Source: Streptomyces sp. SAJ15
Lineage (GTDB): Bacteria; Actinomycetota; Actinomycetes; Streptomycetales; Streptomycetaceae
DNA length: 64,000 bases
NCBI RefSeq assembly: GCF_007595705.1
Contig: NZ_NISY01000002.1
Span: 1-64,000 of the forward strand
Direction: 5' to 3'
Shown: one piece after another, positions 14,699-24,100 of the stretch
Position numbering within the stretch: position 1 is the stretch's first letter
Layout of the letters: every line of letters starts with the position of its first letter
Made by a program: the position numbers and the translations under genes
Notes under the pieces: model-generated
Database searches by the model: none
What the model was told of the DNA's origin: nothing
What the model saw: only the letters and a program-made list of their open reading frames with translations

Positions 14699-16231
14699 AT
14701 GCCCGAACGCCGTACCGTCGCTCTTGTCACGCTTGGATGCGCCCGTAACGAGGTGGACTCGGAGGAGCTCGCAGGCCGCTTGGCAGCGGACGGCTGGGAG
14801 CTCGTCGAGGACGCCTCCGACGCGGACGTCGCCGTCGTCAACACCTGTGGATTCGTCGAGGCCGCAAAGAAGGACTCGGTCGACGCCCTACTGGAGGCCA
14901 ACGACCTCAAGGATCATGGCAGGACCCAGGCCGTGGTGGCCGTGGGCTGCATGGCCGAGCGGTACGGCAAGGACCTCGCCGAGGCGCTGCCGGAGGCCGA
15001 CGGAGTCCTCGGCTTCGACGACTACGCCGACATCTCCGACCGGCTGCAGACCATCCTCTCCGGCGGCATCCACGCCTCGCACACCCCGCGCGACCGGCGC
15101 AAGCTGCTGCCGATCAGCCCGGCCGAGCGACAGGCCGCGGCCGAGGTGGCACTGCCCGGCCACGCCCAGGCCGCCGAGAGCGCGCCCGAAGACCTGCCGG
15201 AGGGCCTCGCCCCGGCCTCCGGGCCACGCGCCCCGCTCCGCCGCCGGCTGGGCACCAGCCCCGTCGCCTCGGTCAAGCTGGCCTCCGGCTGCGACCGGCG
15301 CTGCACCTTCTGCGCCATCCCGTCCTTCCGCGGCTCCTTCATCTCCCGGCGCCCCTCCGACGTGCTGGGGGAGACCCGCTGGCTCGCCGAGCAGGGCGTC
15401 AAGGAGATCATGCTGGTCTCCGAGAACAACACCTCCTACGGCAAGGACCTCGGCGACATCCGGCTGCTGGAGACGCTGCTGCCGGAGCTGGCGGCGGTGG
15501 ACGGCCTGGAGCGGATCCGGGTCAGCTACCTCCAGCCCGCCGAGATGCGGCCCGGCCTGATCGACGTGCTGACCTCCACCGAGAAGGTCGCCCCCTACTT
15601 CGACCTGTCCTTCCAGCACTCCGCCCCGGGCGTGCTGCGCGCGATGCGCCGCTTCGGCGACACCGACCGCTTCCTTGAGCTGCTGGACCAGATCCGGGGC
15701 AAGGCCCCGCAGGCCGGCGCCCGGTCCAACTTCATCGTCGGCTTCCCCGGTGAGACCGAGGAGGACCTGGCCGAGCTGGAGCGCTTCATCACCGAGGCCC
15801 GGCTCGACGCCATCGGCGTCTTCGGCTACTCGGACGAGGAGGGCACCGAGGCCGCCTCGTACGAGAACAAGCTCGACCCCGAGGTGGTGGCCGAGCGCCT
15901 GGAGCACATCTCGCGCCTGGCCGAGGAGCTCACCGCGCAGCGCGCCGAGGAGCGGCTGGGCGAGACGGTGGAGGTGCTCATCGACCGGGTGGACGAGGAG
16001 GACGGGCCGGTCGGCCGTGGCGCGCACCAGGCGCCGGAGACCGACGGCCAGACGATCCTGACCGGGCTGGACGGCCTGGGCGTCGGCACCGACGGCGCGG
16101 AGCTGGCCCCCGGCCGCATGATCCTGGCGAAGGTGGTCGGGACGGAGGGCGTGGACCTCGTCGCGGAACCGCTGCCGGCCTCGCTGTCCCTCGGTGATGC
16201 CGGCAGCTGTGGCGAGGAGGCGGCCAGATGA
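14699..16231 (+). CDS. rimO: Ribosomal protein S12 methylthiotransferase RimO
   Basis: A 510-residue radical-SAM methylthiotransferase that adds a methylthio group to an aspartate of ribosomal protein S12. The N-terminal UPF0004 domain binds one Fe-S cluster through Cys in [18 protein letters not shown] and GCMAER. The radical-SAM motif is C198-x3-C202-x2-C205 ([13 protein letters not shown]). A C-terminal TRAM domain covers roughly the last 75 residues. [11 protein letters not shown] is a RimO signature and separates it from MiaB, also present in this window at 42540. A proline-rich insert (about 140-185) is longer than in Escherichia coli. Its stop overlaps the pgsA start (ATGA), so the two are translationally coupled. 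Confidence 0.95.
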   Translation: MPERRTVALVTLGCARNEVDSEELAGRLAADGWELVEDASDADVAVVNTCGFVEAAKKDSVDALLEANDLKDHGRTQAVVAVGCMAERYGKDLAEALPEADGVLGFDDYADISDRLQTILSGGIHASHTPRDRRKLLPISPAERQAAAEVALPGHAQAAESAPEDLPEGLAPASGPRAPLRRRLGTSPVASVKLASGCDRRCTFCAIPSFRGSFISRRPSDVLGETRWLAEQGVKEIMLVSENNTSYGKDLGDIRLLETLLPELAAVDGLERIRVSYLQPAEMRPGLIDVLTSTEKVAPYFDLSFQHSAPGVLRAMRRFGDTDRFLELLDQIRGKAPQAGARSNFIVGFPGETEEDLAELERFITEARLDAIGVFGYSDEEGTEAASYENKLDPEVVAERLEHISRLAEELTAQRAEERLGETVEVLIDRVDEEDGPVGRGAHQAPETDGQTILTGLDGLGVGTDGAELAPGRMILAKVVGTEGVDLVAEPLPASLSLGDAGSCGEEAAR

Positions 16232-16878
16232 CCCACCTGCCGGCCTCCGCCGCGGGCGGCGCCCGTCCGGCGGCCCGGTCCGTGGCGCCGGCCCGCCTGT
16301 GGAACATCGCCAACATCCTCACCATGGTGCGGCTGCTCCTTGTGCCCGGCTTCGTCCTGTTGATGCTGCACAACGGCGGCTACGACCCGGCCTGGCGCTC
16401 GTTCGCCTGGGCGGCGTTCGCCATCGCCATGATCACCGACCTCTTCGACGGGCATCTGGCACGTCGCTACAACCTCGTCACCGACTTCGGCAAGATCGCG
16501 GATCCGATCGCGGACAAGGCGATCATGGGAGCGGCGCTGATCTGTCTGTCGGCCCTCTCGGACCTGCCGTGGTGGGTCACCGGCGTGATCCTCTTCCGGG
16601 AGATCGGCATCACCCTGATGCGCTTCTGGGTGATCAAACACGGGGTGATCCCGGCCAGCCGGGGCGGCAAGATGAAGACGCTCGCCCAGGGCACCGCGGT
16701 CGGCATGTACATCCTCGCGCTCACCGGACCGCTGGCCACGCTGCGGGCCTGGGTGATGGCCGTCGCCGTCGCGCTCACCGTGCTGACCGGCCTGGACTAC
16801 GTGCGGCAGGCGATCGTGCTGCGCCGCGCCGGGTTGGCCGCCGAGCGTGAACGGGCGGCCCGGGAGTCCGTACGGTGA
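16228..16878 (+). CDS. pgsA: CDP-diacylglycerol-glycerol-3-phosphate 3-phosphatidyltransferase
   Basis: A 216-residue integral membrane enzyme that makes phosphatidylglycerol phosphate, the precursor of PG and cardiolipin. The CDP-alcohol phosphotransferase motif is complete: [20 protein letters not shown] followed by ADPIAD fits D-x2-D-G-x2-A-R-x8-G-x3-D-x3-D. About six membrane segments are visible. It starts inside the rimO stop (ATGA) and its own stop overlaps the cinA start (GTGA). The rimO-pgsA-cinA-clgR order is conserved among actinobacteria, where several pgsA paralogues exist, so its exact product could differ (phosphatidylinositol-type synthesis is the main alternative). Confidence 0.93.
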   Translation: MTHLPASAAGGARPAARSVAPARLWNIANILTMVRLLLVPGFVLLMLHNGGYDPAWRSFAWAAFAIAMITDLFDGHLARRYNLVTDFGKIADPIADKAIMGAALICLSALSDLPWWVTGVILFREIGITLMRFWVIKHGVIPASRGGKMKTLAQGTAVGMYILALTGPLATLRAWVMAVAVALTVLTGLDYVRQAIVLRRAGLAAERERAARESVR

Positions 16879-17504
16879 CGGCCGCCGCCGGCAGCGGCAC
16901 GGGGTCGGACGTCCCGGCCGGCGGCCCCGCGGACGTCGCCGCGGAGATCGCACCGGACGGCTTCCCGCCCGGTGCCCGGGGTGGGTCCCCGGACGTGGGG
17001 CCGGCGGTCCGGGCGTTGAAGCTGTTGGCGGCGCGCGGCCAGACGTTGGCCGTCGCCGAGTCGCTCACCGGTGGACTGGTGGCCGCCGCGCTGACCGCCG
17101 TGCCCGGGGCCTCCCGCTCCTTCCGCGGCTCGGTGACCGCGTACGCCACCGAGCTCAAGCGGTCGGTGCTGGGCGTGGACGGGGAACTGCTCGCCGAGCG
17201 GGGGGCGGTCGACGCGGACGTCGCACGGCAGATGGCGGGGGGCGTACGGCGGGCGCTGGGCGCCGACTGGGGGGTGGCGACCACCGGGGTCGCCGGACCG
17301 ACCCCGCAGGACGGGCAGCCGGTCGGCACGGTCTTCGTGGCGGTCGAGGGGCCGGGCGGAGCCGCGACCGTGGTCGCGTTGCATCTGGACGGCGACCGGG
17401 CAGACATTCGACAGCAGAGCGTACGAGCAGCTCTAGAGCTGTTGTTCAACGAACTGATCGAAAATGCAAGGGCACAGGATACGGAACAACACGGGGGGAT
17501 TTGA
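16875..17504 (+). CDS. cinA: CinA C-terminal domain protein (nicotinamide-nucleotide amidase, PncC type)
   Basis: A 209-residue protein that is only the C-terminal CinA/PncC domain (about residues 50-205). Signatures are LAVAESLTGGLVAAALTAVPGASRSF, RGSVTAYATELKRSVLGV and GVATTGVAGPTPQDGQPVGTVF. The family deamidates nicotinamide mononucleotide to nicotinic acid mononucleotide in NAD recycling. The N-terminal molybdopterin-binding-like domain of full-length CinA (about 420 residues) is absent, as in other actinobacteria; instead there is a 45-residue Gly/Pro/Ala leader. GTG at 16875 overlaps the pgsA stop, so it belongs to the same transcript. Confidence 0.92.
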   Translation: MTAAAGSGTGSDVPAGGPADVAAEIAPDGFPPGARGGSPDVGPAVRALKLLAARGQTLAVAESLTGGLVAAALTAVPGASRSFRGSVTAYATELKRSVLGVDGELLAERGAVDADVARQMAGGVRRALGADWGVATTGVAGPTPQDGQPVGTVFVAVEGPGGAATVVALHLDGDRADIRQQSVRAALELLFNELIENARAQDTEQHGGI

Positions 17505-17613
17505 TGTTTGCAGCCCTGAGTGAACACGACATCGCTCCCCGCACGGGCGGAGCCGGAGGCGGTACGGTGGGGCGTGAAGGATCCGGATCCGAGGTCCGAG
17601 GAGGGAGCCAGCG

Positions 17614-17994
17614 ATGATTCTGCTCCGTCGCCTGCTGGGTGACGTGCTGCGCCGGCAGCGCCAGCGCCAGGGCCGTACTCTGCGCGAGGTCTCCTCCTCC
17701 GCCCGGGTGTCCCTCGGCTACCTGTCCGAGGTCGAGCGCGGCCAGAAGGAAGCTTCATCCGAACTGCTCGCCGCGATCTGTGACGCCTTGGATGTGCGGA
17801 TGTCCCAGGTCATGCGGGAAGTGAGCGACGAGCTGTCGCTCGCGGAGCTGGCGGAGTCGGCCACCGCGACCGAGCCCGTGCCAACGCCGGTCAGGCCGCT
17901 CAACTCGGTGTCCGTCACCTCGGTGACGGGTGTTCCGGAGGAGCGCGTGACCATCAAGGCCCCGGCGGAAGCGGTGGATGTCGTCGCGGCCTGA
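17614..17994 (+). CDS. clgR: ClgR-type transcriptional activator of Clp protease genes
   Basis: A 126-residue XRE-family regulator. The helix-turn-helix covers about residues 8-65 ([40 protein letters not shown]), the typical ClgR sequence. The position after pgsA-cinA is the conserved ClgR locus of actinobacteria. ClgR activates clpP and other stress genes, and in Streptomyces it is itself destroyed by Clp, which needs C-terminal alanines. This protein ends VVAA, so the degron appears intact. ATG at 17614 has GAGGAGGGA about 8 bases upstream. A TACGGT box near 17562 could serve a separate promoter in the 109-base gap after cinA. Confidence 0.9.
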   Translation: MILLRRLLGDVLRRQRQRQGRTLREVSSSARVSLGYLSEVERGQKEASSELLAAICDALDVRMSQVMREVSDELSLAELAESATATEPVPTPVRPLNSVSVTSVTGVPEERVTIKAPAEAVDVVAA

Positions 17995-18341
17995 CGGCCC
18001 GAATCCTCGGTGGTCCCGTCGCGTGTCGACACGACTCGAGACGACGGATGTCGAGACGACGAGTGTTCGAACGGAGTCCTGGTGGGTGCGGATGCGCACC
18101 GGCCAGGACTCCTTCGCGTTCAGCGGCGCGCCACACCGCTGAGATGCCACCGCCGTACCCACGCTGACCACCGAAGAGCGTGCGGTCGCCTCCTTTTATG
18201 GGGAGCTGTCCGCAGGCCGTCGGGGCGTGGAACGCGCACGAAGGTTGCCATGGTCTGTGCGATGGTGGGAAGGGAGCCAACTGCTCGAAATGCCGTCGAA
18301 CGGTCGCTGTCGATGGCGAACAGTCGAACAGGAGGAAACGG
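17995..18341. other. Intergenic region clgR-dpsB (347 bases)
   Basis: No gene is visible. It holds the clgR terminator hairpin (18073-18112) and the dpsB leader, which ends in AGGAGGAAAC. Short repeated GTCGA/GACGA motifs occur at 18022-18062. I do not see a clear -10/-35 pair for dpsB. Confidence 0.7.
18073..18112 (+). terminator. clgR terminator hairpin
   Basis: GGAGTCCTGG (18073-18082) pairs with CCAGGACTCC (18103-18112), and GGTGCG/CGCACC extends the stem towards a GAT loop. There is no T-tract, which is usual for this genus. Confidence 0.8.
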
Positions 18342-18812
18342 ATGTCCGTGCTCAAGAGCCCCCTCCCGGAGGAGAGCCGCAAGACCGTCGGTGACGCCCT
18401 ACAGGGCGCGCTCGTCGACCTCGTCGACCTCTCCCTGGTGGCCAAGCAGGTCCACTGGACGGTGGTCGGACCACGCTTCCGCTCCGTGCATCTTCAACTC
18501 GACGAGGTCGTGGCCACGGCCCGGCAGCATGCCGACATCGTGGCCGAGCGCGCCTCGGCGATCGGTGTCGCCCCGGACGGCCGCGCCGAGACCGTCGCCA
18601 AGACCAGCGGAATCGACACCGTCAAGGACGGCTGGAGCAAGGACACCGAAGCCGTACGGACCCTGGTCGCCGCCCTCCACGCGGTCATCGGGCGGATGCG
18701 GCAGCGTATCGACGCCACCGCCGAACCCGATCCCGTGACTCAGGACATCCTCATCGGGCTGACACGGGATCTGGAGAAGCACCACTGGATGTTCAACGCG
18801 GAGAACGTCTGA
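18342..18812 (+). CDS. dpsB: Dps-family DNA-binding ferritin-like protein
   Basis: A 156-residue four-helix Dps protein, which forms 12-mers that store iron and protect the nucleoid. Ligands of the intersubunit ferroxidase centre are present: H in KQVHWTVVGP, H in FRSVHLQLDE, D in LDE and the D/E pair in HADIVAERA. In Streptomyces the Dps encoded next to this cinA-clgR segment is DpsB, linked to stress and nucleoid condensation in sporulation; I use that name by position and similarity. ATG at 18342 is preceded by AGGAGGAAACGG. It stands alone, with a gap of more than 300 bases on each side. Confidence 0.9.
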   Translation: MSVLKSPLPEESRKTVGDALQGALVDLVDLSLVAKQVHWTVVGPRFRSVHLQLDEVVATARQHADIVAERASAIGVAPDGRAETVAKTSGIDTVKDGWSKDTEAVRTLVAALHAVIGRMRQRIDATAEPDPVTQDILIGLTRDLEKHHWMFNAENV

Positions 18813-19182
18813 GCGTGGTGAAGGGCTGATGTTCCGGCGAACGGCCGGGACATCAGCCTGATGGCGTGTCAGGGGCGGCGAGAGCGTCGGCGTCGGGGTA
18901 CATCCGGGTGCTGGACGGGTGCCGGGACGGGTGCCGGGGGCGGCCGGGGGCATCCGGGGGTGTCAGAGGCGGTCGGGGGTGTCAGAGGCAGTCGGCCGTC
19001 CCACTCTCGATGTGGGCGGGCCGACATGCGGGGTGGGCCGACGCTGGGCAGACTGTGGAGAGCGCGGAGGTCCGACGCGCCCCGGTCATCGCCGCCCCGC
19101 CGCGCCCCTTGTGCGCTCTCCCGGCCCGAGCGAACCGGCGTCTAGCGTCTGCCCGAGTCCGCGTCGGCCGAAGGAGGCAGCC
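18813..19182. other. Intergenic region with 19-bp repeats (370 bases)
   Basis: No convincing gene. Around 18905-18955 there are G-rich motifs (CGGGTGCTGGA, GGGACGGGTGCC). A 19-bp unit starting GGGGGTGTCAGAGG is repeated twice in tandem at 18956-18993 with one mismatch. AAGGAGG at 19171 is the ribosome site of the next gene. Confidence 0.6.
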
Positions 19183-19881
19183 ATGGCACCCATCGGAACG
19201 GCCGGCCGCTGCTTCCGCCGGGCGGCCCGGTGGGCCTGCGCGAGCCTTCTCGTGGGGATCTGGTGCCTGTGGTGCTGGGCGGCGCTCCGGCTGGCCCTCC
19301 AGCCCGGTCGCGCCGGTCCGGTGGAAGGCGCGGTGGTGGCCGGCGGCTGGGGCCTGAGCCTGCTGCCCGTGCACTGCGTCCCCGGATCCGCCGCCGGAGC
19401 CCGGGCTATCCGCCGCCACCGGCTCTGGGGATGGCTGCTGCGCCGCCTGGGCCTCCCGGGCCCGGGCGAGTGGTGCTGCGATGGGGCGGCGGAGGGGTGT
19501 GCCGCGAGTGGTCCGTGCGCGGCGCACGGGGCGTGCGGAGGCGGCCAGGCGGCCCGATGCGGCTGTGCTGGCGGGGCGGGTGCGTGCGGCCGCACACGGA
19601 CGTGCGGCTGCGCCGGGTGTCCGGGGCCGTGCGGCTGCGCCGGCTGTGCGGGGGAGTGCGGCTGTGCCCAGGGGTCCCGAGGAGGCCGCGGCCGCGGTAT
19701 GGGATTCCGCCGTATGGGCACGGGCTTCCGCGGCGCGAAGGGGTGCGGTTGCGCGAGGAGGCGCGGCCGCGGGAAAGGCTGCGGCTGCGGGAAGGGGTGC
19801 GGGCGCGGGGAAGGGTGCGGCCGGGAAAAGGACCGCGGGTGCGGGAAGGGGGCCGGACCTCTGAGTGGTCGGGGGCGCTGA
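19183..19881 (+). CDS. Small membrane protein with Cys/Gly-rich C-terminal tail
   Basis: A 232-residue protein of unknown function. Residues 1-95 look like a small membrane protein, with two hydrophobic segments (about 17-39 and 46-66) and a basic amphipathic stretch after them. From residue 98 to 220 the sequence is extremely rich in cysteine (23) and glycine, in repeats such as CGCAGC, KGCGC and EGCG, with Arg/Lys between. The ATG at 19183 has a strong AAGGAGG site. G or C at codon third positions falls to roughly 80-85% in the tail, lower than in its neighbours, so the tail may be a recent low-complexity expansion. Its last codons lie inside a 34-bp tandem repeat. Metal binding or disulphide cross-linking is possible but unproven. 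The first 95 residues are the safer part. Confidence 0.6.
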   Translation: MAPIGTAGRCFRRAARWACASLLVGIWCLWCWAALRLALQPGRAGPVEGAVVAGGWGLSLLPVHCVPGSAAGARAIRRHRLWGWLLRRLGLPGPGEWCCDGAAEGCAASGPCAAHGACGGGQAARCGCAGGAGACGRTRTCGCAGCPGPCGCAGCAGECGCAQGSRGGRGRGMGFRRMGTGFRGAKGCGCARRRGRGKGCGCGKGCGRGEGCGREKDRGCGKGAGPLSGRGR

Positions 19882-19950
19882 CGTCCGGGAGCGGACCGAG
19901 CGACGGGGGCGCTGACGTACGGGACCGGACCGCGCGACCGGGGCGCTGCC
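19871..19950. repeat. 34-bp tandem repeat spanning a stop codon
   Basis: Two 34-bp units beginning GGGGGCGCTGACGT lie at 19871-19904 and 19905-19938, with three mismatches. A partial third copy starts at 19939. The TGA stop of the Cys-rich gene is inside the first unit. Confidence 0.9.
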
Positions 19951-19961
19951 GCCGGCAAGGG

Positions 19962-20810
19962 TCACGACTCGGTGGGGGCGGGCCCCGGCTGACAGCGCGG
20001 GCACCAGTAGGTGACGCGTGCGCTGTCACGACCGGCGCCGACCCTGCTCTGGCCGTCATCGCCGCTGCCGGGGGCGCCGGCGACGTCGGCACCGCGCACG
20101 GGGGTGCCGCAGCGCGTACAGGGACGGCCCGCCCGGCCGTAGACCCAGAGCCGGTGGTCGCGGCGCGGATCGGCCGTGGTGACGCGGGCGGGGCGGTCCT
20201 TGTTGGCCTCCAGCAGCCGTTTGGCGAGCGCCACCATCCGCTCGAGCCGAGGCACGTCGCCGACCGGGGTCCAGGGGGAGACGCCCGCCATGAAACACAG
20301 CTCGGACTTGTAGACGTTGCCGATCCCGGCGAGATTGCGCTGGTCGAGCAGGGCTTCGCCGACCGGCCTGCCCGGGTCGGCGAGCAGCCGGCGCAACGCC
20401 TCCTCCGAGGACCAGCCGGGGCCGAGGAGGTCGGGCCCGAGATGGCCGACGGCCCGGTCCTCGTCCGCGGTGCGGAGCAGTTCGAGTACGGGCAGCCGGT
20501 AGCCGACGGCGGTGCCGCCCGCGGTGCCGAGGATCGCCCGGATCTGATGCCCCGGCCCGCCGGTCCAACGCGCGCCGGGGGCGTAGACCCGCCAGGCGCC
20601 GTCCATCCGCAGATGCGAGTGGAGCGTCAGCCCGCCCTCGACCCGGGTCAGCAGGTGCTTGCCCCGCGGCACCACCTCGATCACCTCGCGGCCCGTGAGG
20701 TCCACCGTCGCCAACCGCGGCACCCGCAGATCGCACCGCACCAGCCGCTGACCGGCCAGCCCCTCATGCAGCCGCCGCGCCGTCCACCAGACGGTGTCTC
20801 CCTCAGGCAT
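19962..20810 (-). CDS. nei2: Endonuclease VIII-like DNA glycosylase (Fpg/Nei family)
   Basis: A 282-residue bifunctional glycosylase/AP lyase that removes oxidised bases. The mature N-terminus MPEGDTVWW provides the catalytic Pro2 and Glu3; MPEGDTV is the Nei rather than the Fpg (MPELPEV) form. The helix-two-turn-helix contains LLDQRNLAGIGNVYKSE. A C-terminal zinc finger has CTRCGTPV and, after an unusual 30-residue insert, YWCPRCQ. It lies downstream of lhr on the same strand, the arrangement also known in mycobacteria (lhr-nei2), which points to a shared repair role. The start is fixed by the need for Pro2. The ribosome site is poor, and 377 bases separate it from lhr. Confidence 0.9.
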   Translation of the reverse strand: MPEGDTVWWTARRLHEGLAGQRLVRCDLRVPRLATVDLTGREVIEVVPRGKHLLTRVEGGLTLHSHLRMDGAWRVYAPGARWTGGPGHQIRAILGTAGGTAVGYRLPVLELLRTADEDRAVGHLGPDLLGPGWSSEEALRRLLADPGRPVGEALLDQRNLAGIGNVYKSELCFMAGVSPWTPVGDVPRLERMVALAKRLLEANKDRPARVTTADPRRDHRLWVYGRAGRPCTRCGTPVRGADVAGAPGSGDDGQSRVGAGRDSARVTYWCPRCQPGPAPTES

Positions 20811-21187
20811 ACCGCCATGATGCAGGCGCCCACCCGCTCCGGGCCCCGACGCCCTTCGGGCTCCGGCCGCCTTCGGGCCTCGGCCGCCTCCGGGCCTGTG
20901 CCGTCGCGGGGGCCGGGCCGCACCCGGTGGCGGCACGCGGGGCGCGCCCGTCGCACGGGGCGCACGGGGGTCGGTGGACGGGGCGCGGTGGTGTCCCAGG
21001 AGTGCCGCCCGCCGGGGGAGTGCGCCCGCGTCCGCGTCCGCGCACCGCTCAGAGGCTGCCCTGCGTGCGCCCCCGTGACCCCTGCGCCGCGGAGCGGACA
21101 CGCGGATGCGTCATCGTGCTCGGGGCGCACGGATGTCGCAGGCGGACGACGACCGCGGTGGCTGGCGGCCGGGGCGGAGGCGGCCGG
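20811..21187. other. Intergenic region lhr-nei2 (377 bases)
   Basis: No gene is convincing on either strand. The part at 20836-20900 contains three imperfect copies of a CGCCTTCGGGCCTCGGC-like unit (about 15-18 bp). I see no hairpin strong enough to call an lhr terminator. Confidence 0.55.
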
Positions 21188-24100
21188 CTACCCCTCGCGT
21201 ATGCGCAGGCCGCGTGGCGTGGCGTGGAAGCCGGCGGATTCCAGGATCGGGCCGAAGGGGGAGGAGAGCGCCGGGGTGCCGTTGATGCGTTCGACGGTGA
21301 CCGTGCCGAGGGCGCCCGCGCGGGCGGCGTGGGCCAGGGCGTCGATCGCGGCCTGGAGCCGGCCGTCGTCGAAGGGCGAGGCCGCCTCCGCCGGTCCGAG
21401 GGGCCAGGCCAACAGCGTCTTGCCGCCGCGCTCCACATACAGGGTGAGCTCGCCGTCGACCAGCACGACCAGCGATCCGGCCTTGCGGCCCGGCTTGTGC
21501 CCGGCGTCGGAAGGCGGCTCCGGCCAGGGTAGGGCGGCACCGTAGGCATTGGCCGGATCGGCCGCGGCGAGCACCACCGTGCGGCCGCCGGCCGCCGGGC
21601 TCGCCGGGGCGCCGTGGCGCCCGGCGGTCGACGGGGCCGGCCCGCCGAAGGCTTCGACGGGAGCCGACCCGCCGAAGCCGGGGGTGCCGTATCCGTCGAG
21701 CGCCTGACCTGTGCCGTCGTAGCCGACGGCCGGGACGGAGTCCACGAGGGCGTAGCCGCCGGGGGTGGCGCTCGGGGCACTCGCGCGCTCGCGGGCGACG
21801 CTCACCGCGCGCAGCCGGTCCACCGCGCCGTCCATCGCGAACTGGGCCGCCCCCAAGCCCTCGACCACATAGCCACGCCGCGCCTGTCCGCTCTCCTCGA
21901 AGGCGGCCAGCACCCGGTAGGCGGCGGCGAAGCCGCCCTCGACGCCCTCGGCCGCGACCGCGCCGCGGGTCACCACGCCGTGCCGGTCCAGCAGCGCACG
22001 GGCCAGGGCGTGGGCGCGGTGGGTGGTCTCCGGCTCCCGCGTGGGCAGCAGGGACCAGCGGCCCGCCACCGTCGGCGGCCCGCCGCGGGAGGCGGTGGGG
22101 CGACCGGTACGGCCGGTGAGCCCGCCGTAGCGACCGCGCGGGACGGCGCGCTTGGCGCGATGGGCGGTGGCCCCGGCGGTGCGGCCGGAACCCAGCAGGG
22201 CGCGCAGCGGGGCGAGGGTGTCGTTGGTGAGCCGCCCGGACCAGGCCAGCTCCCACACCACCTCGGCGAGCTGCGGATCGCCGCAGTCCGGGTGGGCGGC
22301 GCGCACCTGGTCGGCGATCTGGCGGAAGAACAGGCCGTAGCCCCCGGAGAGGGCGTCGAGCACGGCTTGGTGCAGTGGGCCGATCTCCAGCGGGTGTGGG
22401 GCGTGCAGCAGCAGCGGCGCCGCCTCGGCGAGGTGGAGGCAGACCCAGCCGTCCTTGCCGGGCAGCGCTCCGGACCCGGCCCAGAGGACCTCTCCGGTGG
22501 CGGTGAGCTCGTCGAGCATCGTGGGGGAGTAGTCGACGACGCGGGACGGCAGGACGAGCTTCTCCAGGGCGGAGGCGGGGACCGGCGCGCCCTGCAGCTG
22601 CTCGACGGCGCGCACGAGACCGTCGATGCCGCGCAGGCTGTGGCTTCCGCCGCGCTGTCGTCCCGCCGGCAGCGAGCCGACGTGCTGCCACTGGGGGAGG
22701 AAGGCGGCCAGTGCCGCGGGCGGCACCGGCTCCAGTTCCTCGCGGAGCGCGGCCAGCGAGCGGCGGCGCAGCCGGCGCAGCACCGCGGCGTCGCACCATT
22801 CCTGGTCCATCCCGGCCGGATGGAACTCGCCCTGGACGACGCGGCCGGCGGCGGCGAGCCGGTGCAGCGCGCCCTCGGTCACGGCCGTGCCCAGGCCGAA
22901 GCGGGCGGCGGCCGCGGCGGAGGTGAAGGGGCCGTGGGTGCGGGCGTAGCGCGCCAGCAGATCGCCGAGCGGGTCCTTCACCGGCTCGGTGAACGCCTCG
23001 GGGACGCCCACCGGCAGCGCGGTCCCCAGGGCGTCTCGGAGCCGGCCGGCGTCCTCGACGGCCGCCCAGTGGTCCGCCCCGGCGACGCGCACCCGGATCG
23101 CGCGCCGGGCGGCCGCCAGCTCCCGCACCCACTCCGGCTCGGCGCCGCGCTCGGCCAGCTCGGCGTCGGTCAGCGGCCCCAGCAGCCGCAGCAGGTCGGC
23201 GACCGTCTCGGGGTCCTTGGCGCGCCGGTCCTCCGTCAGCCACTGCAGCTCGCGCTCCAGCTCGGTCAGCACCTCGGCGTCCAGCAGCTCGCGCAGCTCG
23301 GCCTGGCCCAGCAGCTCGGCGAGGAGCCGGGAGTCCAGGGAGAGGGCCGCGGCGCGCCGCTCGGCCAGCGGGGAGTCGCCCTCGTAGAGGAACTGGGCCA
23401 CGTAGCCGAAGAGCAGCGACCGCGCGAAGGGCGAGGGCTCGGGGGTGGTCACCTCGACCAGCCGGACCCGGCGGGACTCGATGTCACCCATGAGCTCGGT
23501 GAGGCCGGGCACGTCGAAGACGTCCTGGAGGCACTCGCGGACCGCCTCCAGGACGATGGGGAAGGAGCCGAACTCGCTGGCCACCTGGAGCAGCTGTGCG
23601 GAGCGCTGCCGCTGCTGCCACAGGGGGGTGCGCCGGGCCGGGTTGCGGCGCGGCAGCAGCAGCGCGCGGGCGGCGCACTCGCGGAAGCGGGCCGCGAACA
23701 GCGCCGAGCCGCCGACCTGGTCGGTCACGATCTGGTCGACCTCGCCGCGGTCGAAGACGACGTCGGCGGCGCCCACCGGGGACTGTTCGCTGTCGTACTC
23801 CACGCCCTGCGCGGCGGGGTCGGCGTCGAGCAGGTCCAGCCGCATCAGATCGGCGTCGGGCAGCCGCAGCACGATCCCGTCGTCGGCGTGCATGACCTGG
23901 GCGTCCATCCCGTACCGCTCGGCCAGGCGGGCGCCCAGCGCCAGCGCCCAGGGGGCGTGCACCTGGGCGCCGAAGGGGGAGTGGACGACGACCCGCCAGT
24001 CGCCCAGCTCGTCCCGGAACCGCTCCACCACGATCGTGCGGTCGTCCGGGACGTGGCCGCAGGCGCGGCGCTGCTCGTCCAGGTAGGCCGTGACGTTGTC

